A stretch of 64,000 bases of DNA, taken from JAWKTV01 sp041398905 (GTDB taxonomy: Bacteria; Planctomycetota; Planctomycetia; Planctomycetales; Planctomycetaceae). Below the pieces are notes generated by a model. It was not told the DNA's origin, searched no databases, and was given only the letters and a program-made list of their open reading frames with translations. This document shows positions 19,049-28,726 of this stretch, piece after piece (positions within the stretch are counted from its first letter, which is position 1; each line of letters begins with the position of its first letter). A program made the position numbers and the translations under genes. The stretch spans positions 124,001 to 188,000 of the forward strand of contig JAWKTV010000010.1 in the NCBI GenBank assembly GCA_041398905.1. Reading direction: 5' to 3'.

Positions 19049-20090
19049 ATGAGAATGCGACACAGGGCAGGCAACGTGGGGTTCACGCTGATTGAGTTGC
19101 TTGTCGTCATTGCGGGGTGATCGCGATGCTGGTGGCGTTGCTGCTGCCGGCGGTGCAGAGTGTGCGGGAGGCGGCTCGGCAAGCGCAGTGTCAGGGACAA
19201 TCATCTGACACCTGGGCGTGGCGCTGCATGGGTATGAAGGGAGCCATCGGACACTGCCCCCGGGGTATGTGTCTTATGCCGACTACAGCCGCATCGGATC
19301 ACTGCCGGCGGAGGACTACGACGCCGTGACATGGGATGCCGCGCCGGGTTGGGCCTGGGGCAGCATGCTGCTCGGCTTCATGGAGCAGTCATCCGTCGAA
19401 GACCAGTTGGATCCGCGGCAGCCAGCGTGGGCAGCAGTGAACCGTGCAACCCTGGCGACGCAGCTCGAACTGTTCTTGTGCCCTTCGGTGAATGGCGGAG
19501 ACGGGCCGTTCGTGGTGGTCGATGCGGGCGGGTTGCCGCTGCTGAAGTCAGGCGGGCAAATCCGTCTTGGTCGCAGCCACTACGCGGCCAGTCATGGTCA
19601 GGAGGAGGCGTGGGGTGACCTGTCCGGGCCTGCTGGTGGGCTAAGTGGTGATGTCTCTCGCATCGCCGACGGCCCATTCTACCGCAACTCGCGAACCCGC
19701 TTTCGCGATATCACTGATGGGCTGTCGAACACCATCCTGCTGGGTGAGCACAGCTCCCGTCTCAGCGACAAGACCTGGGCAGCCGTGGTCCCCGGGGCGT
19801 TTGTGCATCCGAGAATTCACTCGCCGGAGAATGGAGCCGAGTCGGCGGCGACAATCACGCTGGTCCACACCGGACCGGCAGGGGAACTGGACCTGTTCGG
19901 CAACCCCATCACATCCATCCTCCCAACTTTCCGACCCTGCACGTCGGACAGATGTATTCGCAACACCCTGGCGGTGCCTATGGTCCTGCTGGGGGACAAC
20001 GTAACGCGATTCGTGAGCGAGCATGTCGATCTACGGACGTTCTCTGCGATCACCAGCATTGCTGAAGGCGAGGTGGTCGGTGCGTACTGA
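19049..20090 (+). CDS. DUF1559 pseudopilin-like protein (frameshifted near the N-terminus)
   Basis: The ATG at 19049 follows a good AAGGAG at about 19033. The N-terminus is a type IV pilin-like methylation motif and helix (GFTLIELLVVIA ... IAMLVALLLPAVQSVREAARQAQC), with frame changes near 19116 and 19200. It then runs open to 20090 with LGVALHGYEGSHRTLPPGY, DGPFYRNSRTRFRDITDGLSNTILLGEHSS, and the C-terminal block found in DUF1559 proteins. These are exported, membrane-anchored proteins, extremely numerous in planctomycetes, of unproven role. A small lipoprotein gene is coupled at the 3' end. Confidence 0.88.
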
Positions 20091-20441
20091 CCCTCCCCGT
20101 GTGCGAAGTCGACTGCGGAAGCTGGGGCGGGTCGCCAGCCTGGCGATTCTCGTCGTCTGTGGATGCGCGCTCCCACGCTGTCGGAAGAAGCGTACGAGTT
20201 CGCCAAGGCGATGCACACGGCCTTCGCCCATCAGGACCTGGAAACGCTGCAGCGTGCCGAGCATCTGCTGCGCGCGCTAGAGACGAGGGACAACTCTCGA
20301 ACGCGGAGTACGAACTGTTCGCGTCACACATTGGGACCGACCGCCGCGGGCAGATGGGACGAGGCGGCCGCAGCGATTCGCGAGTTGCTGGCGGCGCAGA
20401 ACTCGAGAGCGAGATCCCCAGTATCGTTGATATGGCAATGA
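20080..20441 (+). CDS. small lipoprotein downstream of DUF1559 (frameshifted)
   Basis: The GTG at 20080 overlaps the DUF1559 stop. RVASLAILVVCGCA is a lipoprotein signal with its cysteine. The mature part is recovered in pieces over three frames: LSEEAYEFAKAMHTAFAHQDLETLQRAEHLLRALE, LSNAEYELFASHIGT, and GRWDEAAAAIRELLAAQ. About 120 residues, mostly helical. A protein of this type commonly follows DUF1559 genes in planctomycetes; function unknown. Confidence 0.55.
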
Positions 20442-20907
20442 TGAGGCATCTGGAGGAGGTACCCCTGCCCACCACGCAGCATCCCTGCTCCGTAACTCGG
20501 CGTCTCGTCGCAGCAAGTCACCTCGGTGTGGCGTGCGAGTCAACGCCCCTTCCTCCCGCAGCTGCGTCTCAAAGGCATATTGACAGACGCCCCAAAGACA
20601 TCCGGCCCATGACTTCCCGGCAGATATCGCGTGGCTTCGAGAACCCCGTCACGGACTGCAAGTCCGTGCGACGAGTTCAGTCAAGGGACGGTCAGGCACT
20701 GCGGCCGGTGACCCGTCTTGCGTCAAAGTCGACTCTCCCGAGGATTGACGAGCAGCCGACTATTGGGGAGACTCGGGTGTGTCGGAAGCGGCGATGGAGT
20801 TCGCCCGGAACCGCCGCACTGGCGTTCACAGTGCGTGCTGATGACTCTACCAGCCGGGTGGGGAATTTGCTGCTACAGGCTCTCCCGCAGCAATCTCGCG
20901 GGAGACA
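20442..20907. other. non-coding stretch, no feature recognised
   Basis: About 465 bp between the lipoprotein and the ClC gene. Open frames cross it, but none has a start with a ribosome site or a recognisable product. A tRNA-like anticodon stem near 20655 does not have the other arms. Confidence 0.5.
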
Positions 20908-20913
20908 GTGTCC

Positions 20914-22311
20914 ATGCCATTTCGATTCGATTCACGAGAGCAGCTCTCGCTCGGCTGGTATTTGATCAAGTGGTTCGGGATGGCCCTGCCATTGGGGATG
21001 GTCGTTGGTTCCGCCTGCGCCTTGTTCTTGTGGTCTCTGGATGCGGCCACCACGTTTCGGGCCGGGACCCCCGATCTGGTGTTCCTGCTGCCTCTGGCCG
21101 GAATCGTGATCGGGGGCGTCTACATGGCCTTCGGCAAATCCGTGGCGGCTGGCAACAACCTGGTCATGGATGAGATCCACCAACCCGGCGGCGGCATCCC
21201 GCTCCGGATGGCGCCGCTGATCCTGCTCACAACCGTCGGCACTCACCTGTTCGGTGGCTCGGCGGGGCGGGAAGGAACAGCCGTGCAGATGGGCGGCAGC
21301 CTCGCCAGCGGGTTCATGCGCCTCCTCCCGCGACTGAGCCCTGTCGACGTGCGAACGTTGCTCATGTCCGGGGTCTCCGCCGGGTTCGGCGGTGTCTTCG
21401 GGACACCTGTCGCGGGAACAATCTTCGCGATGGAAGTATTGAGCATTGGCCGGATGAAGTACGCGGCACTGGTCCCTTGCCTGATCGCCGGAATCGCTTC
21501 CGATCAGGCGTGTCTCGCCTGGGGCATTCAGCACACGCACTACCATGTGGGCAGCCAGTTGGCCGCTGGTTCGCCGCTGCACCTCGCACCGCTGACGATG
21601 CCACTGCTGGGCAAGTCGATTGTCGCGGGTGCGCTGTTCGGGCTGGTGAGCGTCCTGTTCGCCGAGTGCGTTCATGGACTCCAGGACGTGTTCAAGTCGG
21701 CGATCAAATGGCCGCTTCTGCGCCCCGCCGTCGGGGGCTCGCTGATCATCGGGATGATGCTTCTGCTCAATACGACCGACTATCTCGGGCTGGGCGTTTC
21801 ATCGACGGATGCGGAACAGGTCACGATCCAGAGCAGCTTTCGGCCCGGCGGGGCGGACAGTTGGAGCTGGCTGTGGAAGCTGGTGTTCACTGCGATCACG
21901 CTCGGCAGTGGTTTCAAGGGGGGCGAGGTCACGCCGCTGTTCTTCATCGGAGCGGCGTTGGGCAACACGCTGGCGATCCTCATGGGGGCTCCCGTCGACA
22001 TGTTCGCCGCACTCGGTTTCATCGCGGTGTTCGCCGGTGCCACCAATACTCCGCTGGCATGCACGATGATGGGAATCGAACTCTTCGGTGGCGAATACGC
22101 CGTCTACTTCGCCGTGGCGACATTCACCGCCTACCTCTGTAGCGGTCATTCGGGCATCTATCTTTCACAACGAATCGGCACACCCAAGGGTGGGTCGTCC
22201 GGATCACCCATCGCCGCGACACTACGCGACGTCCGAAACGCCCGACCGAAGTTGATACGCGGCGGTCGGACTCCCGCGTTACCCAAACGATCGACGAAGA
22301 CCAATCCGTGA
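20914..22311 (+). CDS. ClC-family chloride/fluoride channel or antiporter
   Basis: About 465 residues; the ATG at 20914 or the GTG at 20908 are both possible behind GGGAG. It is rich in membrane helices. Signature regions: GSAGREGTAVQMGGSLASG, which is the GREGP-type helix with the gating glutamate kept and proline replaced by threonine; GSGFKGGEVTPLFFIGAALGN, the GKxxGPxxx-type block; and FAGATNTPLACTMMGIELFGG. It moves anions across the inner membrane. The ion cannot be told from sequence; the glutamate would fit an exchanger. The next gene overlaps by ATGA. Confidence 0.88.
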   Translation: MPFRFDSREQLSLGWYLIKWFGMALPLGMVVGSACALFLWSLDAATTFRAGTPDLVFLLPLAGIVIGGVYMAFGKSVAAGNNLVMDEIHQPGGGIPLRMAPLILLTTVGTHLFGGSAGREGTAVQMGGSLASGFMRLLPRLSPVDVRTLLMSGVSAGFGGVFGTPVAGTIFAMEVLSIGRMKYAALVPCLIAGIASDQACLAWGIQHTHYHVGSQLAAGSPLHLAPLTMPLLGKSIVAGALFGLVSVLFAECVHGLQDVFKSAIKWPLLRPAVGGSLIIGMMLLLNTTDYLGLGVSSTDAEQVTIQSSFRPGGADSWSWLWKLVFTAITLGSGFKGGEVTPLFFIGAALGNTLAILMGAPVDMFAALGFIAVFAGATNTPLACTMMGIELFGGEYAVYFAVATFTAYLCSGHSGIYLSQRIGTPKGGSSGSPIAATLRDVRNARPKLIRGGRTPALPKRSTKTNP

Positions 22312-22745
22312 TACCCGCAACCCGCGGCATCGCCGCCACGGAAACCGGGCAGTTGCAGATCTCGCTCCCCGAACAAGCAACTCCCTTCGGGACCGCGGCG
22401 CGGGCCGCGGCAGGCCGGTCTCTCGGTCAAGAGTTGATCGAACTCGCGCATGCGGACGGCATTCAGCTCGTGACGATTCACCGGACAGATGATGGGGGCA
22501 GCGGGACCGAGGGTCCTCGCCCCGATGTCGCCACTGCTCCCGAACCGCAGTCGAGTGTGCTCGTCGAACTGACTGACCGGCGCGATCGTCTGCAGAGCTT
22601 CTGTCGCCAGCACGCCGACTTGTTGAAGGGGCTCGTCCTCGCGTACCAGTACACGGAGCGCTGGGAACCGCATGCCCAGCATGTCAAAGTGACTGAGGCG
22701 ACGGCTGAGACGCTGACGGAACGCCTGGCCAGCGAGGAGGAATAG
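22308..22745 (+). CDS. hypothetical protein coupled to the ClC gene
   Basis: 145 residues; the start overlaps the ClC stop by four bases. The C-terminal half is helical and charged (QSFCRQHADLLKGLVLAYQYTERWEPHAQHVKVTEATAETLTERLASEEE). There are no membrane segments. I do not recognise a family. Translational coupling suggests a partner or regulator of the channel, or simply an operon mate. Confidence 0.55.
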   Translation: MIPATRGIAATETGQLQISLPEQATPFGTAARAAAGRSLGQELIELAHADGIQLVTIHRTDDGGSGTEGPRPDVATAPEPQSSVLVELTDRRDRLQSFCRQHADLLKGLVLAYQYTERWEPHAQHVKVTEATAETLTERLASEEE

Positions 22746-22877
22746 CGGGGAGCCGCCGGCGCTGGCAATGGCTCTTGCGAGTGAAGCGGAACGCAGGCCG
22801 GCCCCGGAGCAGACGTTTCCTGGCGATCACCTCCGGACTACCCTCGCCTGCCGTGAGTGGGAGCGTACAATGCGTGC

Positions 22878-23735
22878 ATGTCTTCCACGCTCCCTCAACA
22901 TCGCCTGCATCCGCGCCAGTACGAGCAGAACCGGTTCGTTTATCCGGTCCTCTCGCGCCGCAGCCGCGGCATCTCGGTCGGGGTCAACCTCAACCCCGAC
23001 AAGGTCTGCAACTTCGACTGTATCTACTGTCAGGTCGACCGCCGCAGCGAGGCCGAGACGAAGTTCGTCGAGTTGGATCAGTTGCTGCGTGAACTTGATG
23101 AGACGCTGGAACTCGTCACCTCGGGCCGGTTGTTCGAGGGTGAGAAGTTCGCTTCGGTCCCGAGCGAACTGCGGCGACTGAACGACATCGCGCTCTCCGG
23201 AGACGGCGAGCCGACGACGTATCGCAACTTCGACGAGATCATCGAGAAGGTCTCCGGGATCAAGGCCGGCCGCGGGCTGGACGCCGTGAAGATCGTGCTC
23301 ATCACGAACGCGAGCATGTTCCATCGGGCGACTGTGCGGCGAGGGTTGGCGGTGCTGGACCAGAACAATGGTGAAGTCTGGGCGAAGCTCGATGCCGGGA
23401 CTGAACAGTACTATCAACTGATCGACCGCACCCGCATCCCCTTCCAGCGGATCCTCGACAACATCCTGGACGCCGCCCGCGTACGGCCGCTGGTCATCCA
23501 AAGCCTGTTCATGCGGGTCAACGATGTGCCACCCACAGCGGATGAGATCTCCGAGTACGTGGCGAGGCTGTGCGAGATCACCCGGCAAGGTGGTCGACTC
23601 GACCACGTTCAGGTCTATACCGTTGCCCGGCAGCCGGCCGAGAGTTTTGTCACTCCGCTGAGCAAAGCCGAGGTCGACGCTATCGCAGACGCCGTCCGCA
23701 ACGGGACCGGGCTGGCAGCCGAGGCGTACTACTGA
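22878..23735 (+). CDS. radical SAM protein
   Basis: About 285 residues from the ATG at 22878 (MSSTLPQH). CNFDCIYC is the CxxxCxxC cluster motif, with VNLNPDKV before it and LNDIALSGDGEPTTYRNFDEIIEKV, a SAM-binding GEP-type block, after it. VKIVLITNASMFHRATVRRGLAVL and WAKLDAG follow the pattern of the wybutosine-like or anaerobic-activator-like radical SAM proteins. The C-terminus is short and has no second cluster motif. Substrate unknown. Confidence 0.85.
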   Translation: MSSTLPQHRLHPRQYEQNRFVYPVLSRRSRGISVGVNLNPDKVCNFDCIYCQVDRRSEAETKFVELDQLLRELDETLELVTSGRLFEGEKFASVPSELRRLNDIALSGDGEPTTYRNFDEIIEKVSGIKAGRGLDAVKIVLITNASMFHRATVRRGLAVLDQNNGEVWAKLDAGTEQYYQLIDRTRIPFQRILDNILDAARVRPLVIQSLFMRVNDVPPTADEISEYVARLCEITRQGGRLDHVQVYTVARQPAESFVTPLSKAEVDAIADAVRNGTGLAAEAYY

Positions 23736-23806
23736 CGCCGACCGACGGCGGCGACCAACACAGCGACTCAACAGGGTCGCGACCAACGGACCGGATCGCC
23801 GGCCGA

Positions 23807-24991
23807 TCACTCGATCGTGAAGTCCACGTACTTCGCCGCGCAAGTCGGTGCGTAGGCGACTCGCATCCGCCGTTCGGCCGGCAGCAGTTGCAACGTGGCG
23901 GTGGTGTGCCAGTAGCTGCTGTGCATGCAGATGGTGTCCGCGCTCGCAGCGTTGTCCGGGCCGTGGTCGGACATGAGCGTGGCGATGCCGGGGAGGTCGA
24001 GCGACGCGGCGGCCTCCGTGAGCTCACGCAGCCGGGCGTTGCGACGGTTGGACGAACGGTGGACCGGTTGGGAGCGCAGGGCCGCGGGAGAATTGCTTCC
24101 ATAGACCGCCTCCGCGTCAATCTCGTGCTCCGTCGTCGGTCCGCAGCAGAAGCGGTTGGAGTGCGTGAGAATCGCGTTCGGCCTCCCCTCGCGTACGGCG
24201 TGATGACGGTGCGTCAGTTCCAGTGACACGATCGCCCCCTCGGCGTCCGCGAGCATCAGCAGCCCACCCCCCCACCGCGGCTGTGACGTGAGAAACGCGA
24301 CAGCCGCGCCGACGTTCCGGCAGCGGGCGAGCATCTCCTGCAGTCGCATCGACAACGGGACGGCTGGCTCGCCGCCGTCGGTGGCGTAGGCGTAGTTGTA
24401 ACTCACTGCGAGGCCGGCCTCATTGATGCCGTCAACGACGCCGGCCAGCGGGGCCACCGAAAACACAAGCGACCTCAACCCCTCCGCCGGCCGCTCGTCA
24501 CGCAGTACATAGAACGGCTGAATGATCGGCAGGTAGTCGAAGTTGTGCGCCACGACCGGACCGCGCGCGGTGGTACGGTCTGCGCCGACGGCGATGGCGG
24601 AGCATCCGGCGTTCAGGCCGTGCGTCACGCTGTTGGTCAAATCAGACAGCACCGGTTCGAGGGCGTTGAGCAAACAGACATGATCCAGCGGGACGCCGCT
24701 GCCCTCCGCGATGCCGCGCAGTCGTTCCCACTGCGCAGGAGCCGCGACGGGGAGTACTTCGCGCAACCCGCGATACGCCTTGCGACGCGCGAGCCAGGCG
24801 AACACGACTCGCGGCATCCACCCCGGCCGCAGCAGGTCGAACGCTTCAAGCCGCTTCACGACATCGCCCGCCGCGCCGATCCGGTCAGCAAATCCCCGCC
24901 CCTGCTGTAATCCCTGCTCAAACGGCGAGTCCGTAAGAACGACGTCGATCGCAGGGGACACAGGATGGATCGGGAATGGCGGCTGGGGCAT
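23807..24991 (-). CDS. C45-type (acyl-transferase/amidase, Ntn fold) hydrolase
   Basis: About 394 residues from the ATG at 24991 (MPQPPFPIHP); the frame is open further upstream. LLNALEPVLSDLT... GLNAGCSAIAVGADRTTARGPVVAHNFDYLP has the arrangement of peptidase family C45, with the Cys in GCSAIAV as the likely catalytic nucleophile exposed by self-cleavage. GINEAGLAVSYNYAY and LTHSNRF agree with the fold. Such proteins hydrolyse amide bonds; the substrate is not predictable. No signal peptide is evident. Confidence 0.75.
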   Translation of the reverse strand: MPQPPFPIHPVSPAIDVVLTDSPFEQGLQQGRGFADRIGAAGDVVKRLEAFDLLRPGWMPRVVFAWLARRKAYRGLREVLPVAAPAQWERLRGIAEGSGVPLDHVCLLNALEPVLSDLTNSVTHGLNAGCSAIAVGADRTTARGPVVAHNFDYLPIIQPFYVLRDERPAEGLRSLVFSVAPLAGVVDGINEAGLAVSYNYAYATDGGEPAVPLSMRLQEMLARCRNVGAAVAFLTSQPRWGGGLLMLADAEGAIVSLELTHRHHAVREGRPNAILTHSNRFCCGPTTEHEIDAEAVYGSNSPAALRSQPVHRSSNRRNARLRELTEAAASLDLPGIATLMSDHGPDNAASADTICMHSSYWHTTATLQLLPAERRMRVAYAPTCAAKYVDFTIE

Positions 24992-25139
24992 CGGATTTGT
25001 CGTGGTCAGGAGCGACACTGCGTCTGTCGATCGGACGGCTTTGATGTTAGAATGTCGTCGCGCGACGCCGCCAGCGTCGGTGACACGATCCGGCATCGAT
25101 TGATTGGGTGCCGGCCACATCCGTCACGGGGAGTTTGAC

Positions 25140-26572
25140 ATGCATTGCGGTCGCTTTCGTCCGTTCGCCACGAGTCGGCGGGCCCTTCTTCAGCAGATGG
25201 GGTCCGGGTTCGGAGCGGCCGCGCTGACGGCCCTCATGTCGACCGACCGCGCCTTCGCTGATGCCCTCCCCGCCGCGATCGCCGACCCGCTGCAGCCGCG
25301 CCCGCCGATGTTCCCGGCCCGCGCGAAACACGTCATCTTCCTCTACATGGACGGCGGGCCGTCGCAAGTCGACACCTTCGATCCCAAGCCACTCTTGCAG
25401 TCCGAGAACGGCCAACCGTTCAAAATGGCCGTTCAGCCGACGCAGTTCGACAACATCGGCAACACGCTTGGCTCGCCCTGGAAGTTCAGGCCGGGCGGAG
25501 AAAGCGGACTGCCGGTCAGTGACCTGTTTCCACATGTTCGCAAATGTGCTGACGAGCTGTGCGTGATTCGTTCGCTGACCTCCGAGTTTCCCGAGCACAC
25601 CAACGCCAACTACTTCCTCCACACCGGGCATGGCCTGCTGGGTCGACCGAGCATGGGAGCCTGGGTGACATACGGGCTGGGGTCGGAGTGTCAGGAACTA
25701 CCAGGGTTCGTCGTGCTCAATGGAGGGCTGATCCCACCCGGTGGTCTGGACTGCTTCGGCAGCGGCTTTCTACCCGCCAGCTTTCAAGGCTCGATCTTCA
25801 AACAGGGCGCGATGCCGGTCGCCGATATCACGCGGCTCGAACCGACTGACGAGGCGCAGCGTCGCAAGCTGGCTTTGATGCGGGAACTGGATCAAGGGTT
25901 GCTCGACCGGATCGGACCGCAGGACGCGATCGAGTCGGCCGTCAGCAACTATGAACTCGCCTTCCGCATGCAGCAGGCCGTGCCAAGGCTGATGGACCTG
26001 TCCGATGAAACGGCGGCGACTCAGGAACAGTATGGAGTGACCCACAAGTTCCCGGCGACGCAGACGTTCGGTCGCAACTGCCTGATCGCGCGCAGGATGG
26101 TCGAGCGCGGCGTGCGGTTCATCCAGCTCACCTGCCCCAGCAGTCGCGCGACCGCTGGGACCAGCACTCGAACCTGCAGGATGGACATTCCAAGAACGCC
26201 CTCGCAATGGACCAGCCGATTGCCGCGCTGCTGAACGATCTCAAAGCACGGGGCTGCTGCAGGAGACGCTGGTGATCTGGACCGGAGAGTTCGGCCGAAC
26301 GCCATTCGCCCAAGGCTCGGATGGACGCGACCACAACCCGTTCGGGTTCAGCGTCTGGATGGCGGGGGCGGCGTCAAGGGGGGATGACATACGGTGCGAC
26401 CGACGAGTACGGCTATCATGCGATCGAGAACAAGCTCGAAATGCATGACCTCCACGCCACGATGCTGCACCTGCTGGGGGTCGACCACGAACAACTGACC
26501 GTTCGCCATAGCGGTCGTGACATGCGGCTGACCGACGTCTTCGGTCACGTAGTCCACGACATCGTTGGCTAG
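25140..26572 (+). CDS. DUF1501 protein, Tat-exported (frameshifted near the 3' end)
   Basis: The ATG at 25140 follows GGGGAG. The N-terminus has TSRRALLQQMGSGFGAAALTALM, a Tat-like signal, then HVIFLYMDGGPSQVDTFDPKP, the start of the DUF1501 sulfatase/phosphatase-like fold. The frame runs to about 26150 and then shifts twice: the sequence recovers LLQETLVIWTGEFGRTPFAQGSDGRDHNPFGFS, then GGMTYGATDEYGYHAIENKLEMHDLHATMLHLLGVDHEQLT to the stop at 26572. Restored length is about 477 residues, usual for the family. Function unproven. The partner DUF1549/1553 gene that usually precedes it is not here. Confidence 0.88.
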
Positions 26573-27140
26573 GAGTCGGGCTTGCTCCCCCGCGAGTCCC
26601 CCACAGCGACAACAGGCATCCGTCGCCGCCTGAACAGGCATCGACCGTCGGTCGCTCCCGCGTCCTTGATCGGGTCGCGATCGGGTCCGTGACCAGCGGT
26701 GTTAGCGGCCAACGCAGTTGGGTGCATTGTTGCGACGCGACACTGCTTCATCCCGATGCAAACGGTCGTCATTGGTCGGCGATTGACCAGTTTTCGGCCA
26801 GATGACCGCGAATCAGCCAGTCAACGCCAGCGAACCCCGCCAAAGGGGAACGACGGTCGAACGAGCAACCACTTCGGCATCACGACCCCGTCCCAACGGA
26901 CAGAACAACACACAAGTCCTTCAACAATAACCCCTTACAAATCTACCTGAAACTCCAGTCGTCGCCGGCAGATGGAGCATCGAGGGACGATGCGAAGGCT
27001 GCAAAACCGACATCGACGAGGGTCCGGCAGATTTTGCCGTTTTTTTGTCGATTCGGTCCGACAATCGCTACTACCATAAGGCCCGGCGAGTTGCTCACAA
27101 CGCCGAACAGGGATGTGACTCTTTATAACAGGGAAGAACC
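26573..27140. other. non-coding stretch before csrA
   Basis: About 570 bp without a convincing gene. It holds an AT-rich patch near 26920-27060, including a T7 run at about 27041, and a GGGAAG ribosome site at 27131 for csrA. No promoter can be assigned with confidence. Confidence 0.4.
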
Positions 27141-27369
27141 ATGCTGGTGCTCACTCGGAAGCTGAACGAAGAGATCGTGATCGATGGCAAGGTGCGGGTG
27201 CAGCATCCTGCAACTGTCCAGTGGACGGCGTGCGAATCGGTATCGAGGCCCCCGAAGAAGTCCCGATCAGTCGAGGGAGTTGATCCAAGACGAGGCACGG
27301 CCGCAGCCGCGAACGACGCAGCGACCGGTGGCCGCCGGTCGTCGAGAGGTGACATCCGCCCGGGGCTGA
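27141..27369 (+). CDS. csrA: carbon storage regulator CsrA (frameshifted)
   Basis: The opening MLVLTRKLNEEIVIDGKVRV is an unmistakable CsrA start. The frame is lost after about 20 codons, and the remainder is recovered as ILQLSSGRRVRIGIEAPEEVPISRGELIQDE in two other frames, followed by a tail of about 25 residues to the TGA at 27369. CsrA is a small homodimer that binds GGA motifs in mRNA leaders and controls their translation. The intact order of all CsrA landmarks makes a sequence indel likelier than a dead gene. The gene is convergent with pyrC. Confidence 0.85.
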
Positions 27370-27445
27370 ATTGCCTGTCGCCATCGTGTTGCCGACCGCC
27401 CATGCGGCCGACGCAGCGGGGTGGCCGCGAGCGAGACGGAGCGAC

Positions 27446-28726
27446 TCAGTACGAGTGGATGCGGCCGGCGACAATGGTGTGTCGCGAGCGGCCCCGCACC
27501 TGCCAACCGTCGAACGGAGTGTTGCGGCTGAGGCTCTTGAGCCGGCGGACGTCGATCGTCCACTCGACCTGCGGGTCGATCACGGTCACATCGGCGACGG
27601 CACCCGCAGCCAGCGTACCGGCTGACAAGCCGAGCAGTCGCGACGGACCGACCGTAAGCTTCGCCAGTAACTCTGGCCACGTCAGCAGGCCTGGCTCAAT
27701 CAGAGCCTTGATGCAGACCGGCAGCAGCGTCTCGAGGCCGATGATGCCAAATGGAGCGAGATCGATTTCTCGATCCTTCTTCTCGTCAGCCCACGGCTCG
27801 TGCCCCGAGGTGATGACATCAATCGTGCCGTCCTTCAAACCTTCAATCAAGGCGTCGATGTGCTCCTGCGCCGCAGCGGCGGCAGCACCTTGAATCGCGG
27901 ATCGAACGATCGCAGCGACTCGTCCGTCAACGCGAGATGATGCGGCGTGACATCGGCCGTCACGGCGATGCCCCGCCGCTTCGCCTCGCGAACCTCGGCG
28001 ACGCTGTTTTTTGATGACAGAGCGCCATGAGATGCACCCGCCCCCGGTATGTTCGGCGAGGGCGATGTCACGGCGGACCATGATCTCTTCGGCCGCCGCG
28101 GGATCCCCTGCAACCCCAGTCGCATCGACCAGTAGCCGTCGTGCATCACTCCACCCGCTGCCAACTCCGGCGATTGCGGATGGTGGAAGATCGGCCGCTT
28201 GAACATCGCGGCGTACTGCAGCCGCCCGCCGCATCACCTCCGAGTTGCTGATCGCCCGCTTGCCATCGCAGAACGCGCGGGCACCGCCGGCGACGAGCTG
28301 CCCGATCTCCGCCAGCTCTTCACCCGCCGACTGCTTGGTGACGGCGCCGAGCGGCAGCACATGGCAGTTGCTGGCCCGCTCGGCCTGTCGCGCGACGAAC
28401 TCGGCCCCGGCCCGCGAGTCTCCCGCCGGGTTGGTGTCCGGCAGAGCGGCGACGGTCGTGAACCCGCCCGCGAGCGCCGCCGCTGTGCCGGTCGCGATCG
28501 TTTCGTCCTCCTCGAAGCCCGGCTCGCCCAGCTTCACCCGTACGTCGATCAACCCCGGAGAGACAATGCAGCCCGTGACATCCAGAACCTGATCCGCTTC
28601 CGTCGGCAGCGGGCCATCCAGCGACGTGCCGACGATCAGACCATCGCGAATGTACAGGTCGTCAACCGTGTCGATGCCCTGCGATGGGTCGACGATGCGG
28701 CCGCCTTTGAGACGAAGAGTGGTCAT
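27446..28726 (-). CDS. pyrC: dihydroorotase (frameshifted in the middle)
   Basis: The ATG at 28726 overlaps the pyrB stop (ATGA). The N-terminal MTTLRLKGGRIVDPSQGIDTV and the IVSPGLIDVRVKLGEPGFEEDETIATGTAAALAGGFTTVAALPDTNP block follow the multidomain-type dihydroorotase, though the usual DxHxH site reads DVRVKL here, so at least one metal-binding residue is altered as in the inactive PyrC-like proteins. The middle shifts frame twice (about 28200 and 28040) but recovers VAEVREAKRRGIAVTADVTPHHLALTDESLRSFDPRFKV. The C-terminus (DVITSGHEPWADEKKDREIDLAPFGIIGLETLLPV) is intact. It forms the third step of pyrimidine synthesis with PyrB. Confidence 0.85.
   Translation of the reverse strand: MTTLRLKGGRIVDPSQGIDTVDDLYIRDGLIVGTSLDGPLPTEADQVLDVTGCIVSPGLIDVRVKLGEPGFEEDETIATGTAAALAGGFTTVAALPDTNPAGDSRAGAEFVARQAERASNCHVLPLGAVTKQSAGEELAEIGQLVAGGARAFCDGKRAISNSEVMRRAAAVRRDVQAADLPPSAIAGVGSGWSDARRLLVDATGVAGDPAAAEEIMVRRDIALAEHTGGGCISWRSVIKKQRRRGSRGEAAGHRRDGRCHAASSRVDGRVAAIVRSAIQGAAAAAAQEHIDALIEGLKDGTIDVITSGHEPWADEKKDREIDLAPFGIIGLETLLPVCIKALIEPGLLTWPELLAKLTVGPSRLLGLSAGTLAAGAVADVTVIDPQVEWTIDVRRLKSLSRNTPFDGWQVRGRSRHTIVAGRIHSY

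Noticed and set aside
20632..20700. tRNA-Cys-like anticodon arm (CGGACTGCAAGTCCG)
   Set aside because: A stem with GCA in the loop is present, but no T arm with TTCGA and no matching acceptor stem can be found around it.
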